A DNA stretch of 64,000 nucleotides. Source: Bacillota bacterium (GTDB taxonomy: Bacteria > Bacillota > Clostridia > Oscillospirales > Ruminococcaceae). Below, in pieces: positions 51,400-60,015 of this stretch; the first letter of the stretch is position 1; the number at the start of each line of letters is the position of its first letter. The stretch is from the NCBI GenBank assembly GCA_023412215.1, contig JAEYNX010000003.1, forward strand, positions 62,001-126,000, given 5' to 3'. Both the position numbers and the translations under genes were made by a program. The notes under the pieces were generated by a model. It was not told the DNA's origin. It ran no database searches and was given only the letters and a program-made list of their open reading frames with translations.

Positions 51400-52241
51400 T
51401 TTATGAATACGACGGCAGCTTTGAGGGGCTTTTATGTTGTGTGTTTGAAAGCTACCTTTGCAAAGAAATACCTGCCGACATCCTTTCCCCAACTGCGGCG
51501 CAAACTACCTTGCTGCCGTCCCGGCTCATTGCCACCAACGAACAGAAGGCGTCACGGGTGCTGGTTTCCATCCCCAGGACGATGGGGGCGGAGACACTTG
51601 ATTTTGTGCGGCGCGCCTACCTTACCTGTCTTGAGCAGAAGGAACTGTATATCCTGCTGTTTTTGCAGATAGGCTACCGCGTCGGCCCCAAGGTGCTGGA
51701 TATGCTTGCCGACGATACGGTGCACACCTTGGTTCAGGCTGTGCGGCATCTGGACCGTGAAACCCACCTGCTCAAGGGATTTATCCGCTTTTCGATCATA
51801 AACGGCGCGCTCTTGGCGGAGATAGACCCCAAGAACATCGTGCTCCCCTTATTGGTACAGCATTTCTGTGAGCGGTACCCCGAGGAACGGTTTTTAATCT
51901 ACGATAAAACACACGGTATGGCGCTCATCTACGAGCCCTACCACCCCGCAATCCTGCCGCTGGAGGCCTTGGAGCTGCCCGAGCCGGACGAGGAGGAGCT
52001 TGCCTTTCGCAGGCTGTGGCAGCTTTTTTACGACACGGTGGAGGTGGAGGGGCGCCACAACCCCAAGTGCCGCATGAGCCACATGCCCAAGCGCTACTGG
52101 GGTAATATGACCGAGTTTAACCGTCCGTGCCCTCAAAGCCATGAGGGTGAGGCGGATAAAAAGGGCGGGGAAGACCCGCTTCGGATCTTCCCCGCACAAA
52201 GCGCTCCTAAAGGCATACTGCCGCCCGGGCAGCCGCAATAG
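51378..52241 (+). CDS. DNA metabolism protein partner of the radical SAM repair protein
   Basis: A 287-residue protein of the family found next to the radical SAM repair protein: YEYDGSFEGLLCCVFESYLC at the N terminus, then HLLKGFIRFSIINGALLAEI and the C-terminal RRLWQLFYDTVEVEGRHNPK. In some genomes this family is joined to a uracil-DNA-glycosylase-like domain; that domain is absent here. GGAGG (51363-51367) lies inside the upstream gene, 10 bases before ATG 51378. The last ~50 residues (from HEGEADKKGGED) look disordered. Confidence 0.88.
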   Translation: MLNRADIVYEYDGSFEGLLCCVFESYLCKEIPADILSPTAAQTTLLPSRLIATNEQKASRVLVSIPRTMGAETLDFVRRAYLTCLEQKELYILLFLQIGYRVGPKVLDMLADDTVHTLVQAVRHLDRETHLLKGFIRFSIINGALLAEIDPKNIVLPLLVQHFCERYPEERFLIYDKTHGMALIYEPYHPAILPLEALELPEPDEEELAFRRLWQLFYDTVEVEGRHNPKCRMSHMPKRYWGNMTEFNRPCPQSHEGEADKKGGEDPLRIFPAQSAPKGILPPGQPQ

Positions 52242-52279
52242 GCAACGACAATCTATAATCATAAAAGGAAGGGATTCAC

Positions 52280-53257
52280 TTGGTCACCATACCAAACGAC
52301 GTTCTGAGCACCCTGTGCGAAAGGCTTGCCGTACCGCAAAACACCCTGCAGTTTCTGGGCGGCGGCAGGGAGGATTCCGACGGCACCGCCTTTGTATACG
52401 GCGAACAGTCAAGGCAGGTACTTAAGGTACTGGCGACGCCCGCAAAGGACACGCTCGGGCCTGCCAAGCTGAAGGACAGGCTCGATTTTGCGCACTATCT
52501 GGGGGAATGCGGTATTCAGATCGCCTGCCCGAAACCGAGCGCCGAAGGGGCACTGTACGAGAGTATGGCGAGCGGGGAACGCCTTTTTACCGCGTATATC
52601 ATGGACTACTGTGCGGGCGGCACCCCCATGAAGGACGACTGTACCCTCGCTTTTTATAAGGAGTGGGGCAGAATCACCGGCAGGATGCACCGCGCGGCCA
52701 AGGCCTACCCGCACTGGCTCACGCTGCCCTGTACTGCCGAAAGCGGCCTAAACGGCTGGCAGAACGAAGCGGAGATGTTTTATAACGAATGCAGGGATGA
52801 GGCGGTAAGGGTAAAGTGGCGGCAGATGCAACAGCGCCTGCAGGCACTGCCCGTGAACCGCGACGGCTTCGGCTTTATCCATAACGACAACCACATTCAC
52901 AATCTGATGTGGGACGGTGCGAAGATCACGCTGCTGGACTTTGACGTCGCCAACTGCCAATTCTTCATCAGCGACATCACTACCGCCATGCAGATGCTGC
53001 TTTTCGACGTCAGCGGCGGCATGATCGGCGAGGTGACCGATTACGGGGTTATCCGAAACTTCCTCGAGAGCTTCTTAAACGGCTACGAGCAGGAAAGCCA
53101 TATGGACGATCTCTGGCTTTCGCAGATCGATACCTTCGTCAGCTACCGCCGCCTGCTGCTCTTTACCGTCATGCAGGATTACCTCAGTACCAACCCGCAG
53201 TTAAAGGAAAAGCTATTCTATTACATCCACAACGAGCCGGTGATTTTCTCGGTTTAG
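52280..53257 (+). CDS. APH-family phosphotransferase
   Basis: A 325-residue aminoglycoside phosphotransferase/choline-kinase-fold enzyme. The catalytic loop is GFIHNDNHIHNLMW (HxD variant HND) followed by the metal-binding LLDFDVANCQ. N-terminal residues ~25-110 form the ATP-binding lobe. The family phosphorylates small molecules such as homoserine, methylthioribose, choline or antibiotics; no substrate is evident. It starts with TTG 52280; AAGGAAGGG lies ~6 bases upstream. Its end overlaps the convergent merR gene by four bases. Confidence 0.85.
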   Translation: MVTIPNDVLSTLCERLAVPQNTLQFLGGGREDSDGTAFVYGEQSRQVLKVLATPAKDTLGPAKLKDRLDFAHYLGECGIQIACPKPSAEGALYESMASGERLFTAYIMDYCAGGTPMKDDCTLAFYKEWGRITGRMHRAAKAYPHWLTLPCTAESGLNGWQNEAEMFYNECRDEAVRVKWRQMQQRLQALPVNRDGFGFIHNDNHIHNLMWDGAKITLLDFDVANCQFFISDITTAMQMLLFDVSGGMIGEVTDYGVIRNFLESFLNGYEQESHMDDLWLSQIDTFVSYRRLLLFTVMQDYLSTNPQLKEKLFYYIHNEPVIFSV

Positions 53258-53652
53258 CCGTGGTTTATAAAGTGCTGCATCCGCTCTTCATACATGGCGC
53301 AGGCCTCATCGTAGTGCTTGATCTTGTAATCCACCTTTTCAAGGTAGCGCGTGAGCTGGCTGATCTTATTAAGCACCTCTTCGCGCTGCTTAATGAAAAT
53401 TTGGCGTCTTTCTTCGAGCGTTTCGTCGCCCTGCATGCAGAGGTCTATGTATTCCTTGATCTTTTTTACGGGCATGCCGGTGCCCTTTAAGCAGCAGATA
53501 ACCGAGAGCCACTCGACGTCTGAATCGGTGAAGTGGCGTATGCCGCCGTCGGTGCGCGTCACAAAGGGCAGCAGCCCTTCTTTATCGTAATACCGCAGCG
53601 TATGCGCCGTCAGGTGCATCTTTTCCGCTGCCTGAGAGATGGTGTACTCCAT
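53254..53652 (-). CDS. MerR-family transcriptional regulator
   Basis: A 132-residue MerR protein: helix-turn-helix YTISQAAEKMHLTAHTLRYY with DKEGLLPFVTRT, RHFTDSDVEWL, then a coiled-coil dimer helix (residues ~80-120). No cysteine cluster typical of metal sensors is seen, so it is closer to the multidrug/redox type. ATG 53652 has AAAGGAG 9 bases upstream; an in-frame ATG at 53748 lies beyond the promoter. It is divergent from the aldo/keto reductase whose promoter has the 19-base spacer characteristic of MerR activation. Confidence 0.93.
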   Translation of the reverse strand: MEYTISQAAEKMHLTAHTLRYYDKEGLLPFVTRTDGGIRHFTDSDVEWLSVICCLKGTGMPVKKIKEYIDLCMQGDETLEERRQIFIKQREEVLNKISQLTRYLEKVDYKIKHYDEACAMYEERMQHFINHG

Positions 53653-53685
53653 ACAGAACAACTCCTTTGCAGATCTATTACCTCT

Positions 53686-53714
53686 ACTATACCTTAGAGT
53701 TCGCTTTAAGTCAA
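53686..53714 (-). promoter_or_regulatory. merR promoter
   Basis: On the minus strand TTGACT (53714-53709) and TATAGT (53691-53686) are 17 bases apart; the spacer carries a CTTAGAGT-TC-GCTTTAAG element (plus-strand reading) similar to the one in the divergent promoter, pointing to autoregulation. Confidence 0.65.
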
Positions 53715-53750
53715 ATAAGTTTTCTCCATAAAATCTCTGGTTATACACCC

Positions 53751-53781
53751 TTGACTTAGAGTGAACTTAAAGGGCTACAAT
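53751..53781 (+). promoter_or_regulatory. MerR-type promoter of the aldo/keto reductase
   Basis: TTGACT (53751-53756) and TACAAT (53776-53781) are separated by 19 bases, the over-long spacing that MerR proteins untwist. The spacer holds the imperfect dyad CTTAGAGT-GA-ACTTAAAG. Confidence 0.75.
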
Positions 53782-53814
53782 AGGGATAATCTACAACAGG
53801 AGGACAAGCAAACC

Positions 53815-54942
53815 ATGTTAATGCGCAACTATAAGAACACCGGCCTCTCAGTGTCTGTGCTCGGCCTAGGCTGTATGCGTCTGCCCAAGGTCAGCCCCGA
53901 TAAAGAGGACATTGACTATGCACGCGCACAGGAGATTGTCGATTACGCCTTTGCACACGGCATCAACTACTTTGATACCGCCCACATGTACCACGGCGGC
54001 AAGTCGGAGGAGTTTGTAGGCCACGCGCTGCAGAAATACGACCGCAAAAGCTACTTCCTTGCCACTAAGATGCCCGTTTGGATGGCCAAAGCCCCCACCG
54101 ACGTGGAGCGCATCTTCAACCGGCAGCTTGAGCTGTGTAAAACCGATTATTTCGACTTTTACCTTATACACTCCTTAAACAAGGAACACTATAAAAAGTG
54201 TAAGGAATTCGGTGTGTATGAGTTTTTGGAAAGAAAGAAGCGCGAGGGGGCTATCCGCTATCTGGGCTTCTCCTTCCATGATGTACCCGATTTGCTGGAA
54301 ACCATCTGCGATGAGCATGCGTGGGATTTTGCGCAGATACAGCTCAACTACCTCGACTGGGAGATGCAGGACGCGAAGCGGCAGTACGAAATCCTAGAGC
54401 GCCATCAAATCCCCTGCATTATTATGGAGCCGGTGCGCGGCGGTACGCTGGCCAGCCCCTGCGAGGCGGCAAACAAGCTGTTTAAGGCGGCAAGCCCCGA
54501 GAAGAGCATCGCTTCGTGGGCTATCCGCTACGCGGCGTCCCTGCCCAATGTGCTTACCGTGTTAAGCGGTATGTCCAATATAGATCAGATTATCGACAAC
54601 GTAAAGACAATGACCGATTTTAAGCCGCTCAGTGAACAGGAATACACCGTGATTGACAGCGCGGTTGCCGCCTACAAGGCGAAGGATACCGTTCCCTGTA
54701 CCGGCTGCCGCTATTGCATGGACTGCCCGAGCGGCGTTGAGATCCCCAAGATGTTCTCGCTTTATAACCGCTACGCGGTAGACCAGAACGCAGATACCTA
54801 CCGCCGCGCGCTAAGCGAGGTGCCCGCCTCTGAGCTTGCGGAAAACTGCATCGCCTGCGGCCTCTGCGCACAGCACTGCCCTCAGGCCATCGCTATCCCC
54901 GAAAAGCTCGCGATGATACGCGAACTTGCGGTGAAGCTGTAG
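53815..54942 (+). CDS. aldo/keto reductase with C-terminal 4Fe-4S ferredoxin domain
   Basis: A 375-residue protein. Residues ~1-285 are an AKR barrel with catalytic residues in NYFDTAHMYHGG (Asp, Tyr), FFLATKMP-like YFLATKMPVW (Lys) and LIHSLN (His). The C terminus has two cysteine clusters, CTGCRYCMDCPSG and CIACGLCAQHCPQ, expected to bind two 4Fe-4S clusters. Such AKRs are common in anaerobes; electrons may pass between ferredoxin and carbonyl substrates. CAGGAGG lies 11 bases before ATG 53815. Regulated by the divergent MerR protein (inference). Confidence 0.92.
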   Translation: MLMRNYKNTGLSVSVLGLGCMRLPKVSPDKEDIDYARAQEIVDYAFAHGINYFDTAHMYHGGKSEEFVGHALQKYDRKSYFLATKMPVWMAKAPTDVERIFNRQLELCKTDYFDFYLIHSLNKEHYKKCKEFGVYEFLERKKREGAIRYLGFSFHDVPDLLETICDEHAWDFAQIQLNYLDWEMQDAKRQYEILERHQIPCIIMEPVRGGTLASPCEAANKLFKAASPEKSIASWAIRYAASLPNVLTVLSGMSNIDQIIDNVKTMTDFKPLSEQEYTVIDSAVAAYKAKDTVPCTGCRYCMDCPSGVEIPKMFSLYNRYAVDQNADTYRRALSEVPASELAENCIACGLCAQHCPQAIAIPEKLAMIRELAVKL

Positions 54943-54976
54943 CCCATACGGTACGCCCTATATCACTAAATACTTG

Positions 54977-55014
54977 CAGGCTGTTTGGTTTTTGCCGGGC
55001 AGCCTGTTTTTTTG
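54977..55014 (+). terminator. terminator after the aldo/keto reductase
   Basis: CAGGCTG (54977-54983) pairs with CAGCCTG (55000-55006) and is followed by TTTTTTT. Confidence 0.85.
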
Positions 55015-55104
55015 TGCACAAAAGCCCCCCGCAGCTAATATGATATAACAGCCGTGTTGCACGGTATGTCTGTTTGTTTATTAGCAGGGGGGATTTATTT
55101 GAGC

Positions 55105-56106
55105 ATGAATCGCAGCAGGGGGTACGCCACTGGCGGCCTGGAGGATATCCGCGCCCGGTACGGCGGCGACCGGCTGAGAAGCTACTTCAGGGAGGTAGCC
55201 GCGCGCCGCAGGCAGCAGGCCGTAACGCTTATGAATGACCGCGGGCTGCTGTTTTACAGCCTGTATCTGCTTATGCCGGAGATTGAATCACAGGGGATGG
55301 TTTTGCAGTTAAACGCCCGCAACCTCGAAGCGTTTCGGGTGAGCTCCGCGGTGCTGAAAGACCCTCGGTTACAGCAGAGCGTTCAAACGGTTCCCGAGGC
55401 GGATGCTCAAACACAGCATAACGTTTTAAAATGGATGCTTCAAACCGGCGCGGCCGACGACGGGGCGGATAACAGCTTTGACGGCGTGCTGGATGCCGCC
55501 GCGGCGCTGCTCAGCCGCCATTACCAGGATTCTAATGTCCTGCCCGTTATGGCGGACCTGATCTTTAAGCGCAACCGAAGCAGCCACCTCATTCACGATA
55601 TCGCGTGGGCTTACTTTTCGTCCTGCGACCCGCTGACCCTTCGTCTGGTGGCGGGATATCTCCGTTCTTCCAGCGACCAGGACTACGAGCTTGCCTGCCT
55701 GCTGCTTGGGCTTAACCCGCTTCCGCCTGCCGGCAGGGCCGCGGAACAGCAGAAGCAGTATACCGATTATATCCACTGGTTAAACGAAAACTACGATTAC
55801 ATGTATGCCACGGGCGAGAGCTTCCAGCAAACAAGCAATCCTATGCCGTTTGCTGTAAACCCGGAGGCAAAATATCTCGGCAAGGCTGTTTCTCCCGCTG
55901 AGAATACTTTACTTACCACGCTTACTGCAGAAGAAAATACTCTGCTTGATGAGGTGAACCGCCTCGCGCCGGAGGATATCTATCTGCTGACCGATTATTC
56001 GGCAATGCTGCGGGAGAAGAGCCTTGGCGAATGGCGGCAGTTGCTCATTCGCCCTGTCTCGGAGCAACTTGCGGCCGCGAAGGCCGCAGCGGGAGGTGCC
56101 GTATGA
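55105..56106 (+). CDS. uncharacterised protein coupled to spore transglutaminase
   Basis: A 333-residue soluble protein without recognisable domains, mostly helical. It starts MNRSRGYATGGLEDIRARYG and has YFREVAARRRQQAVTL and ACLLLGLNPLPPAG. The start is ATG 55105 or TTG 55099; a GGGGGG at 55087-55092 fits the TTG best by distance. Its stop overlaps the tgl start as ATGA, so the two proteins are made together, suggesting a sporulation or spore-coat role. This is inferred from context only. Confidence 0.7.
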   Translation: MNRSRGYATGGLEDIRARYGGDRLRSYFREVAARRRQQAVTLMNDRGLLFYSLYLLMPEIESQGMVLQLNARNLEAFRVSSAVLKDPRLQQSVQTVPEADAQTQHNVLKWMLQTGAADDGADNSFDGVLDAAAALLSRHYQDSNVLPVMADLIFKRNRSSHLIHDIAWAYFSSCDPLTLRLVAGYLRSSSDQDYELACLLLGLNPLPPAGRAAEQQKQYTDYIHWLNENYDYMYATGESFQQTSNPMPFAVNPEAKYLGKAVSPAENTLLTTLTAEENTLLDEVNRLAPEDIYLLTDYSAMLREKSLGEWRQLLIRPVSEQLAAAKAAAGGAV

Positions 56107-56861
56107 TTGCTATTAACGGCAGCCCTGCCGACATCGCCGCATTAACCGCCCAGCTTCCCGCGGGCGGAATAGAGCGGCAGGTACTGAATACTCTTGCCGC
56201 CAGCGAAACGACCTATCGCTACGGCTCCGAAAAGGAGCTGCTATTTGAACTGAACCTTCGGCGTGAGATCGTTAACGCGGCGAATAACCTTAACAAGAGC
56301 GGCTTAGCCTTTGCGGTGTTTCGTGAATCCAAGGCCAACCCCGACTACTGGATTACGAGCGACGAGGGCGGGTTCCAGCTTAAAAGCGGCGCAGCACCCG
56401 CCGCCGCCATCCGCGATATCTATACAAACGGTAGAAAATATGCCACCGAATGCGCTACCGCCATGCAGATAGTCTACCTGAAGGCACTGCTTGAAATCTT
56501 TGGGGATGAACGCTTTAACAGCCTTTTTGGCAACCTCTATCTGATGAACTGGCACAGGATCCACCGCCATATACGCGAGGTAGGGCACATGAGCCCCGTG
56601 AAGGATTATCTGCCGGGCGACAGAAGGTACTTTGACAACCCGGATGTCGATACCCTTACCCCTGAGTGGCAGGGCGAAAACGTCATCGACTTAGGCAATG
56701 GAACGTACTACGGCCACGGTATGGGCAAACGCGACGCCGCGAGCATCATTGCGGCGCTAAACCGCAACCGCAGGGATGGTGCGCGGCGAGAGGCATACCT
56801 GATGCAGTCGGCGGGGCGCCCGAACTTTGAAAAGCTTTTTAACCTTTACAGCAGACCTTAA
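56103..56861 (+). CDS. tgl: spore coat protein-glutamine gamma-glutamyltransferase
   Basis: A 252-residue Tgl transglutaminase, which crosslinks coat proteins through glutamine-lysine bonds. Close agreement with B. subtilis Tgl: FELNLRREIVNAANNLNKSG, YATECATAMQIVYLKALL with the active-site Cys (~residue 118), MNWHR, and GENVIDLGNGTYYGHGMG with the catalytic region His. Tgl occurs in endospore formers, so the organism very likely sporulates. ATG 56103 overlaps the stop of the preceding gene. A strong terminator follows. Confidence 0.92.
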   Translation: MIAINGSPADIAALTAQLPAGGIERQVLNTLAASETTYRYGSEKELLFELNLRREIVNAANNLNKSGLAFAVFRESKANPDYWITSDEGGFQLKSGAAPAAAIRDIYTNGRKYATECATAMQIVYLKALLEIFGDERFNSLFGNLYLMNWHRIHRHIREVGHMSPVKDYLPGDRRYFDNPDVDTLTPEWQGENVIDLGNGTYYGHGMGKRDAASIIAALNRNRRDGARREAYLMQSAGRPNFEKLFNLYSRP

Positions 56862-56872
56862 CACAGCTTCAT

Positions 56873-56910
56873 AAACCGCCAAGCCGTTTTGGCTTGGCGG
56901 TTTATTTTTT
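56873..56910 (+). terminator. terminator after tgl
   Basis: AAACCGCCAAGCC (56873-56885) pairs with GGCTTGGCGGTTT (56891-56903), followed by ATTTTTT. Confidence 0.92.
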
Positions 56911-57068
56911 AGCAGTTAAAACCATGAAAGGATACCAAAATATTGAAAAAAATCTACCTTCATAGAAACTTCATTTTCGCGACATAAAATTTTTACACAA
57001 AAGTGATGCCGCGTACCGATAAAACCGTTATAATGGGTCTTGAATTTGATTTTGAGGAGACGTTGCCC

Positions 57069-57650
57069 ATGAACCTGCATTCCCATCTGAGAATGGCATC
57101 AGGGGTTATGAAACTTTATATACGAGACCAGCGCTTTACCGAGCGGCTTGCATTCCTGTTCGGCAATATTCAGCCAGACCTTATCGGGAGCTTTATGTTC
57201 ACGCCCCACAGTGCCGCGGCACGGGGGGAGGCCTTTGAAAAAAAGGTTAAAAACTGTATAGACCGCCTGGTGTACGCAAGGCACGGCGGCTTTTTTACAA
57301 GTATTCGGCTCGGTATTCTCTGCCACTTCCTCGCGGACTTTTTTTGCTACCCTCACAACGAGGATGTGATGAGCCCGCGCGCGCACATGGGCTATGAAAT
57401 GGCCATTACCAAGCTGCTCAAGGGCAAGGGTCACATGCACGCGGCGGTGCTCAGGCCCGCGTGCAAAACGGAAGAGGTACTCGAAAAGATCTGGGCCGCC
57501 CATAACGAGTACCGCACCCGCCCCTCCAACCCCGAACGTGATATTGCCTACGCGGTGGGGATGTGTGCCTACCTGTTCGGTTCCGCCGACAGCATTGCGC
57601 GCTTAAACCGCGCCGAGGTGCTGCCGCTGGCTGAGCCGGTAACCGCGTAA
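57069..57650 (+). CDS. zinc-dependent phospholipase C-like protein
   Basis: A 193-residue all-helical protein resembling the zinc-dependent phospholipase C/S1-P1 family: HSHLRMASGVMKLY, FLFGNIQPDLIGSF, and LGILCHFLADFFCYPHNED with His/Asp residues placed for metal binding. No signal peptide, so it may be cytoplasmic. Substrate unknown. GAGGAG lies 9 bases before ATG 57069; an upstream in-frame ATG at 57006 has no ribosome binding site. A TATAAT at 57030-57035 could be its -10 box, though I see no good -35. Confidence 0.72.
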   Translation: MNLHSHLRMASGVMKLYIRDQRFTERLAFLFGNIQPDLIGSFMFTPHSAAARGEAFEKKVKNCIDRLVYARHGGFFTSIRLGILCHFLADFFCYPHNEDVMSPRAHMGYEMAITKLLKGKGHMHAAVLRPACKTEEVLEKIWAAHNEYRTRPSNPERDIAYAVGMCAYLFGSADSIARLNRAEVLPLAEPVTA

Positions 57651-57700
57651 AGCGTTTGTCGAATTTTTGGTGATTTACACTCATTTTACTCCTCTATGAC

Positions 57701-57731
57701 AAAAGCCGCCTGTCTCAGGCGGCTTTTATAT
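57701..57731 (+). terminator. terminator after the phospholipase-like gene
   Basis: AAAAGCCGCCT (57701-57711) pairs with AGGCGGCTTTT (57717-57727), followed by ATATG. Confidence 0.85.
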
Positions 57732-57812
57732 GTTATGCTGTCATTGATAAGTATTAAAGAGAAGAACTGAATGCGGGCGAAGTAAGCGCTTGGCAGGGGG
57801 AAGAATGACAGA

Positions 57813-59591
57813 ATGGACGACCATGAAACACCCAAACGCCCGTCGCGTGTTCCGGGCGAGCTTGTAAAACAACTTTGTAACATTATAGATAATGCGCAGA
57901 TAAAAACCGTATTTCAGCCTGTGGTTTCTCTTCGCGACGGGAGTATATTCGGTTATGAGGCACTCAGCCGCGGTCCCGCGGATACCCCGCTGCAAAACCC
58001 CGACGCGCTTTTCGGCATTGCAAGGCAGTGCGGTAAACTGTGGGAGCTTGAACAGCTCTGCCGTACCCGCGCACTGGAGACCGCGTTTCAGCAGGATTCC
58101 TCAGTAAAGCTCTTTTTAAACGTAGACCCCCATATCATACACGACGAAAAATTCAGGCAGGGCTTTACGAAGGAATATCTTCATAACTACAACATCAGCA
58201 GCGAGGACATTATCTTTGAGATAACCGAAAAGAATGTGGTGGATGACGTCGAAGGTTTTAAAAAAACCATCGAAAACTACAAGGGCCAGAGCTACAAGAT
58301 AGCCATTGACGACGCGGGCGCCGGGTATTCGGGGCTTAATATGATCAGCGATATTCACCCTCATTATATTAAGCTGGATATGAATCTCGTGCGTTCCATA
58401 GACGGCGACAACTTTAAAAAGGCGCTGGTAAAAAGCTTTTGTGAGTTTTGCCGTACCTCCAACGTCTTCTTGATCGCCGAGGGCATCGAGACGGTGGATG
58501 AGCTCTATACCCTCATCGATATCGGCGTGCACTACGGGCAGGGGTATTTTTTACAGCGTCCCTGCGCGGAGATCGGCATGCTGGACCAAACGGCGCTGGC
58601 ACACATTAAAAAGCACAACGCGCAGAAGAACCACCTGCATAACAATGTGCGGCACCTTTATATCGGCAATTTGAGCTGCGATAACGAAACCGCCCGCCCC
58701 TCCCAGCTTACGCAGGATGTTTACAACATCTTTTTGGAGCAGCCTAACCTCACCGGCATTACCATTGTCCGGCAGGGCAGGGTGGAGGGCGTGGTAACCA
58801 AAACACGCATCAACCTTATGATGAGCGGCCAGTACGGCTACAGCCTGCATGCGCGCAGGCCGATCAGCCACGTGATGGACAGAGAGGCGCTGGTGGTGGA
58901 CTTCACAACCCCCATCGATATCGTTACCAACCTTGCGATGTCACGCCCCAACGACAGCCTGTACGACTTTATCATCGTCACCAAAGACGAGCAGTATCAT
59001 GGGGTTGTGACGATTAAAACACTGCTTGAAAAAACCATGGAGATCGAGGTCAACAACGCCATCCACTTAAACCCGCTTTCGGGGTTGCCGGGCAATGCGC
59101 TGATACAGCTGCATCTGGAGCAGTGTGTGGGTAATGGCAAGGCTTTCACCATCCTCTATTTCGATATAGATAATTTCAAGGCCTATAACGATGTTTACGG
59201 CTTTGAAAACGGAGACAAGGTGCTCATCTTTGTGGCGCAGCTATTAAAAGACTGCGTCCCGTCCTCCGAGTTTGTCGGGCATATCGGCGGCGACGATTAC
59301 GTCGGTATCCTTTCCCACTACGAGTACGAGGAGCTCTGCAACAATATTATCCAAGCCTTTGACGCGGGCATCCCGCGGTTCTATTCCGAAGAGGATATCG
59401 CAAGCGGCCATATCATTGCCAAGAACAGGCGCGGGGAGGAAGAACAGTTCCCGCTCATGACGGTTTCGATTGCCGGTGTGACCAACCGCGCCCATCAATA
59501 TAAAGACATCTACGAGCTTACCGAAGAAGCGGGAAGGCTCAAGAAGAAATGCAAACAGTGCTGGCAAAGCTGTGCTTGCGTAGACGAGTAG
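57813..59591 (+). CDS. c-di-GMP signalling protein, EAL - CBS-like - GGDEF
   Basis: A 592-residue cytoplasmic protein. The EAL domain (~28-265) keeps its catalytic set: EALSR, LFLNVDP (Asn), FEITEK (Glu), AIDDAGAGYSG (Asp pair), YIKLDM (Lys), AEGIE and QGYFLQRP, so phosphodiesterase activity is likely. A CBS-pair-like region follows (~285-410, PISHVMDREALVVDFTTP). The C-terminal GGDEF domain (~420-570, DIDNFKAYNDVYGFENGDKV) has GGDDY in place of GGDEF, so cyclase activity is doubtful and it may act as a GTP sensor. No membrane segment. A matrix role would fit with remA, but that is speculation. Confidence 0.92.
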   Translation: MDDHETPKRPSRVPGELVKQLCNIIDNAQIKTVFQPVVSLRDGSIFGYEALSRGPADTPLQNPDALFGIARQCGKLWELEQLCRTRALETAFQQDSSVKLFLNVDPHIIHDEKFRQGFTKEYLHNYNISSEDIIFEITEKNVVDDVEGFKKTIENYKGQSYKIAIDDAGAGYSGLNMISDIHPHYIKLDMNLVRSIDGDNFKKALVKSFCEFCRTSNVFLIAEGIETVDELYTLIDIGVHYGQGYFLQRPCAEIGMLDQTALAHIKKHNAQKNHLHNNVRHLYIGNLSCDNETARPSQLTQDVYNIFLEQPNLTGITIVRQGRVEGVVTKTRINLMMSGQYGYSLHARRPISHVMDREALVVDFTTPIDIVTNLAMSRPNDSLYDFIIVTKDEQYHGVVTIKTLLEKTMEIEVNNAIHLNPLSGLPGNALIQLHLEQCVGNGKAFTILYFDIDNFKAYNDVYGFENGDKVLIFVAQLLKDCVPSSEFVGHIGGDDYVGILSHYEYEELCNNIIQAFDAGIPRFYSEEDIASGHIIAKNRRGEEEQFPLMTVSIAGVTNRAHQYKDIYELTEEAGRLKKKCKQCWQSCACVDE

Positions 59592-59923
59592 GCGCCCCCA
59601 AATTTCCTTTGCGAGGGGCTTAAACTGCTAACTTCTTTTTCTTAATTTCCAATACTCTTTCCTTTTCCCTTTTGCGTGCAAATGGCAACATTTCGCGCAA
59701 AAGGGGCACCTACGGTGCCAGCAACCTCATACCGCCATTTTGGGGCATCATTCGCACGAATTGCGGATGATGCCCTTCTTCTGTCTATTTGGCAGCAGCG
59801 GTTCGGTATCCGGGCCTCCGGCATTCAGCGCCTTATAGCTGCCCTCAACGTTCTGCTTGAAATGGGACGCAAGGTTATACATACTAAACGCATATACTTC
59901 ATCATCCCTAAAAAACTTTTTAA

Positions 59924-59994
59924 GAATAATTATCAAAAAGAGCTTGACTAAACTATACTAACATGGTATATTAAGTTCAAGGAAATAATTATCA
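59924..59994. promoter_or_regulatory. two Fur-box-like motifs flanking a promoter
   Basis: GAATAATTATCA (59924-59935) and AAATAATTATCA (59983-59994) are direct repeats. In reverse they read TGATAATTATT, matching the first 11 positions of the Fur/PerR-type box TGATAATNATTATCA. They lie just before and just after the promoter at 59944-59972. Metal regulation is inference. Confidence 0.45.
59944..59972 (+). promoter_or_regulatory. promoter of the 50-residue protein gene
   Basis: TTGACT (59944-59949) and TATATT (59967-59972) are 17 bases apart. Confidence 0.7.
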
Positions 59995-60015
59995 CCTGAA
60001 AAGGAGGATTATAAA

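Larger units (their letters stand above)
59592..60015. other. gap with terminator-like hairpin and Fur-like motifs
   Basis: A 424-base gap. GCCCC/GGGGC arms at 59593-59619 may end the EAL-GGDEF transcript. The middle (59640-59910) has short open frames on both strands that resemble nothing I know. The end carries two AATAATTATCA motifs and a promoter for the 50-residue gene. Confidence 0.5.

Noticed and set aside
59676..59951. 91-codon plus-strand and 60-codon minus-strand frames after the EAL-GGDEF gene
   Set aside because: No ribosome binding sites, low-complexity residues and overlap with each other; nothing supports either.
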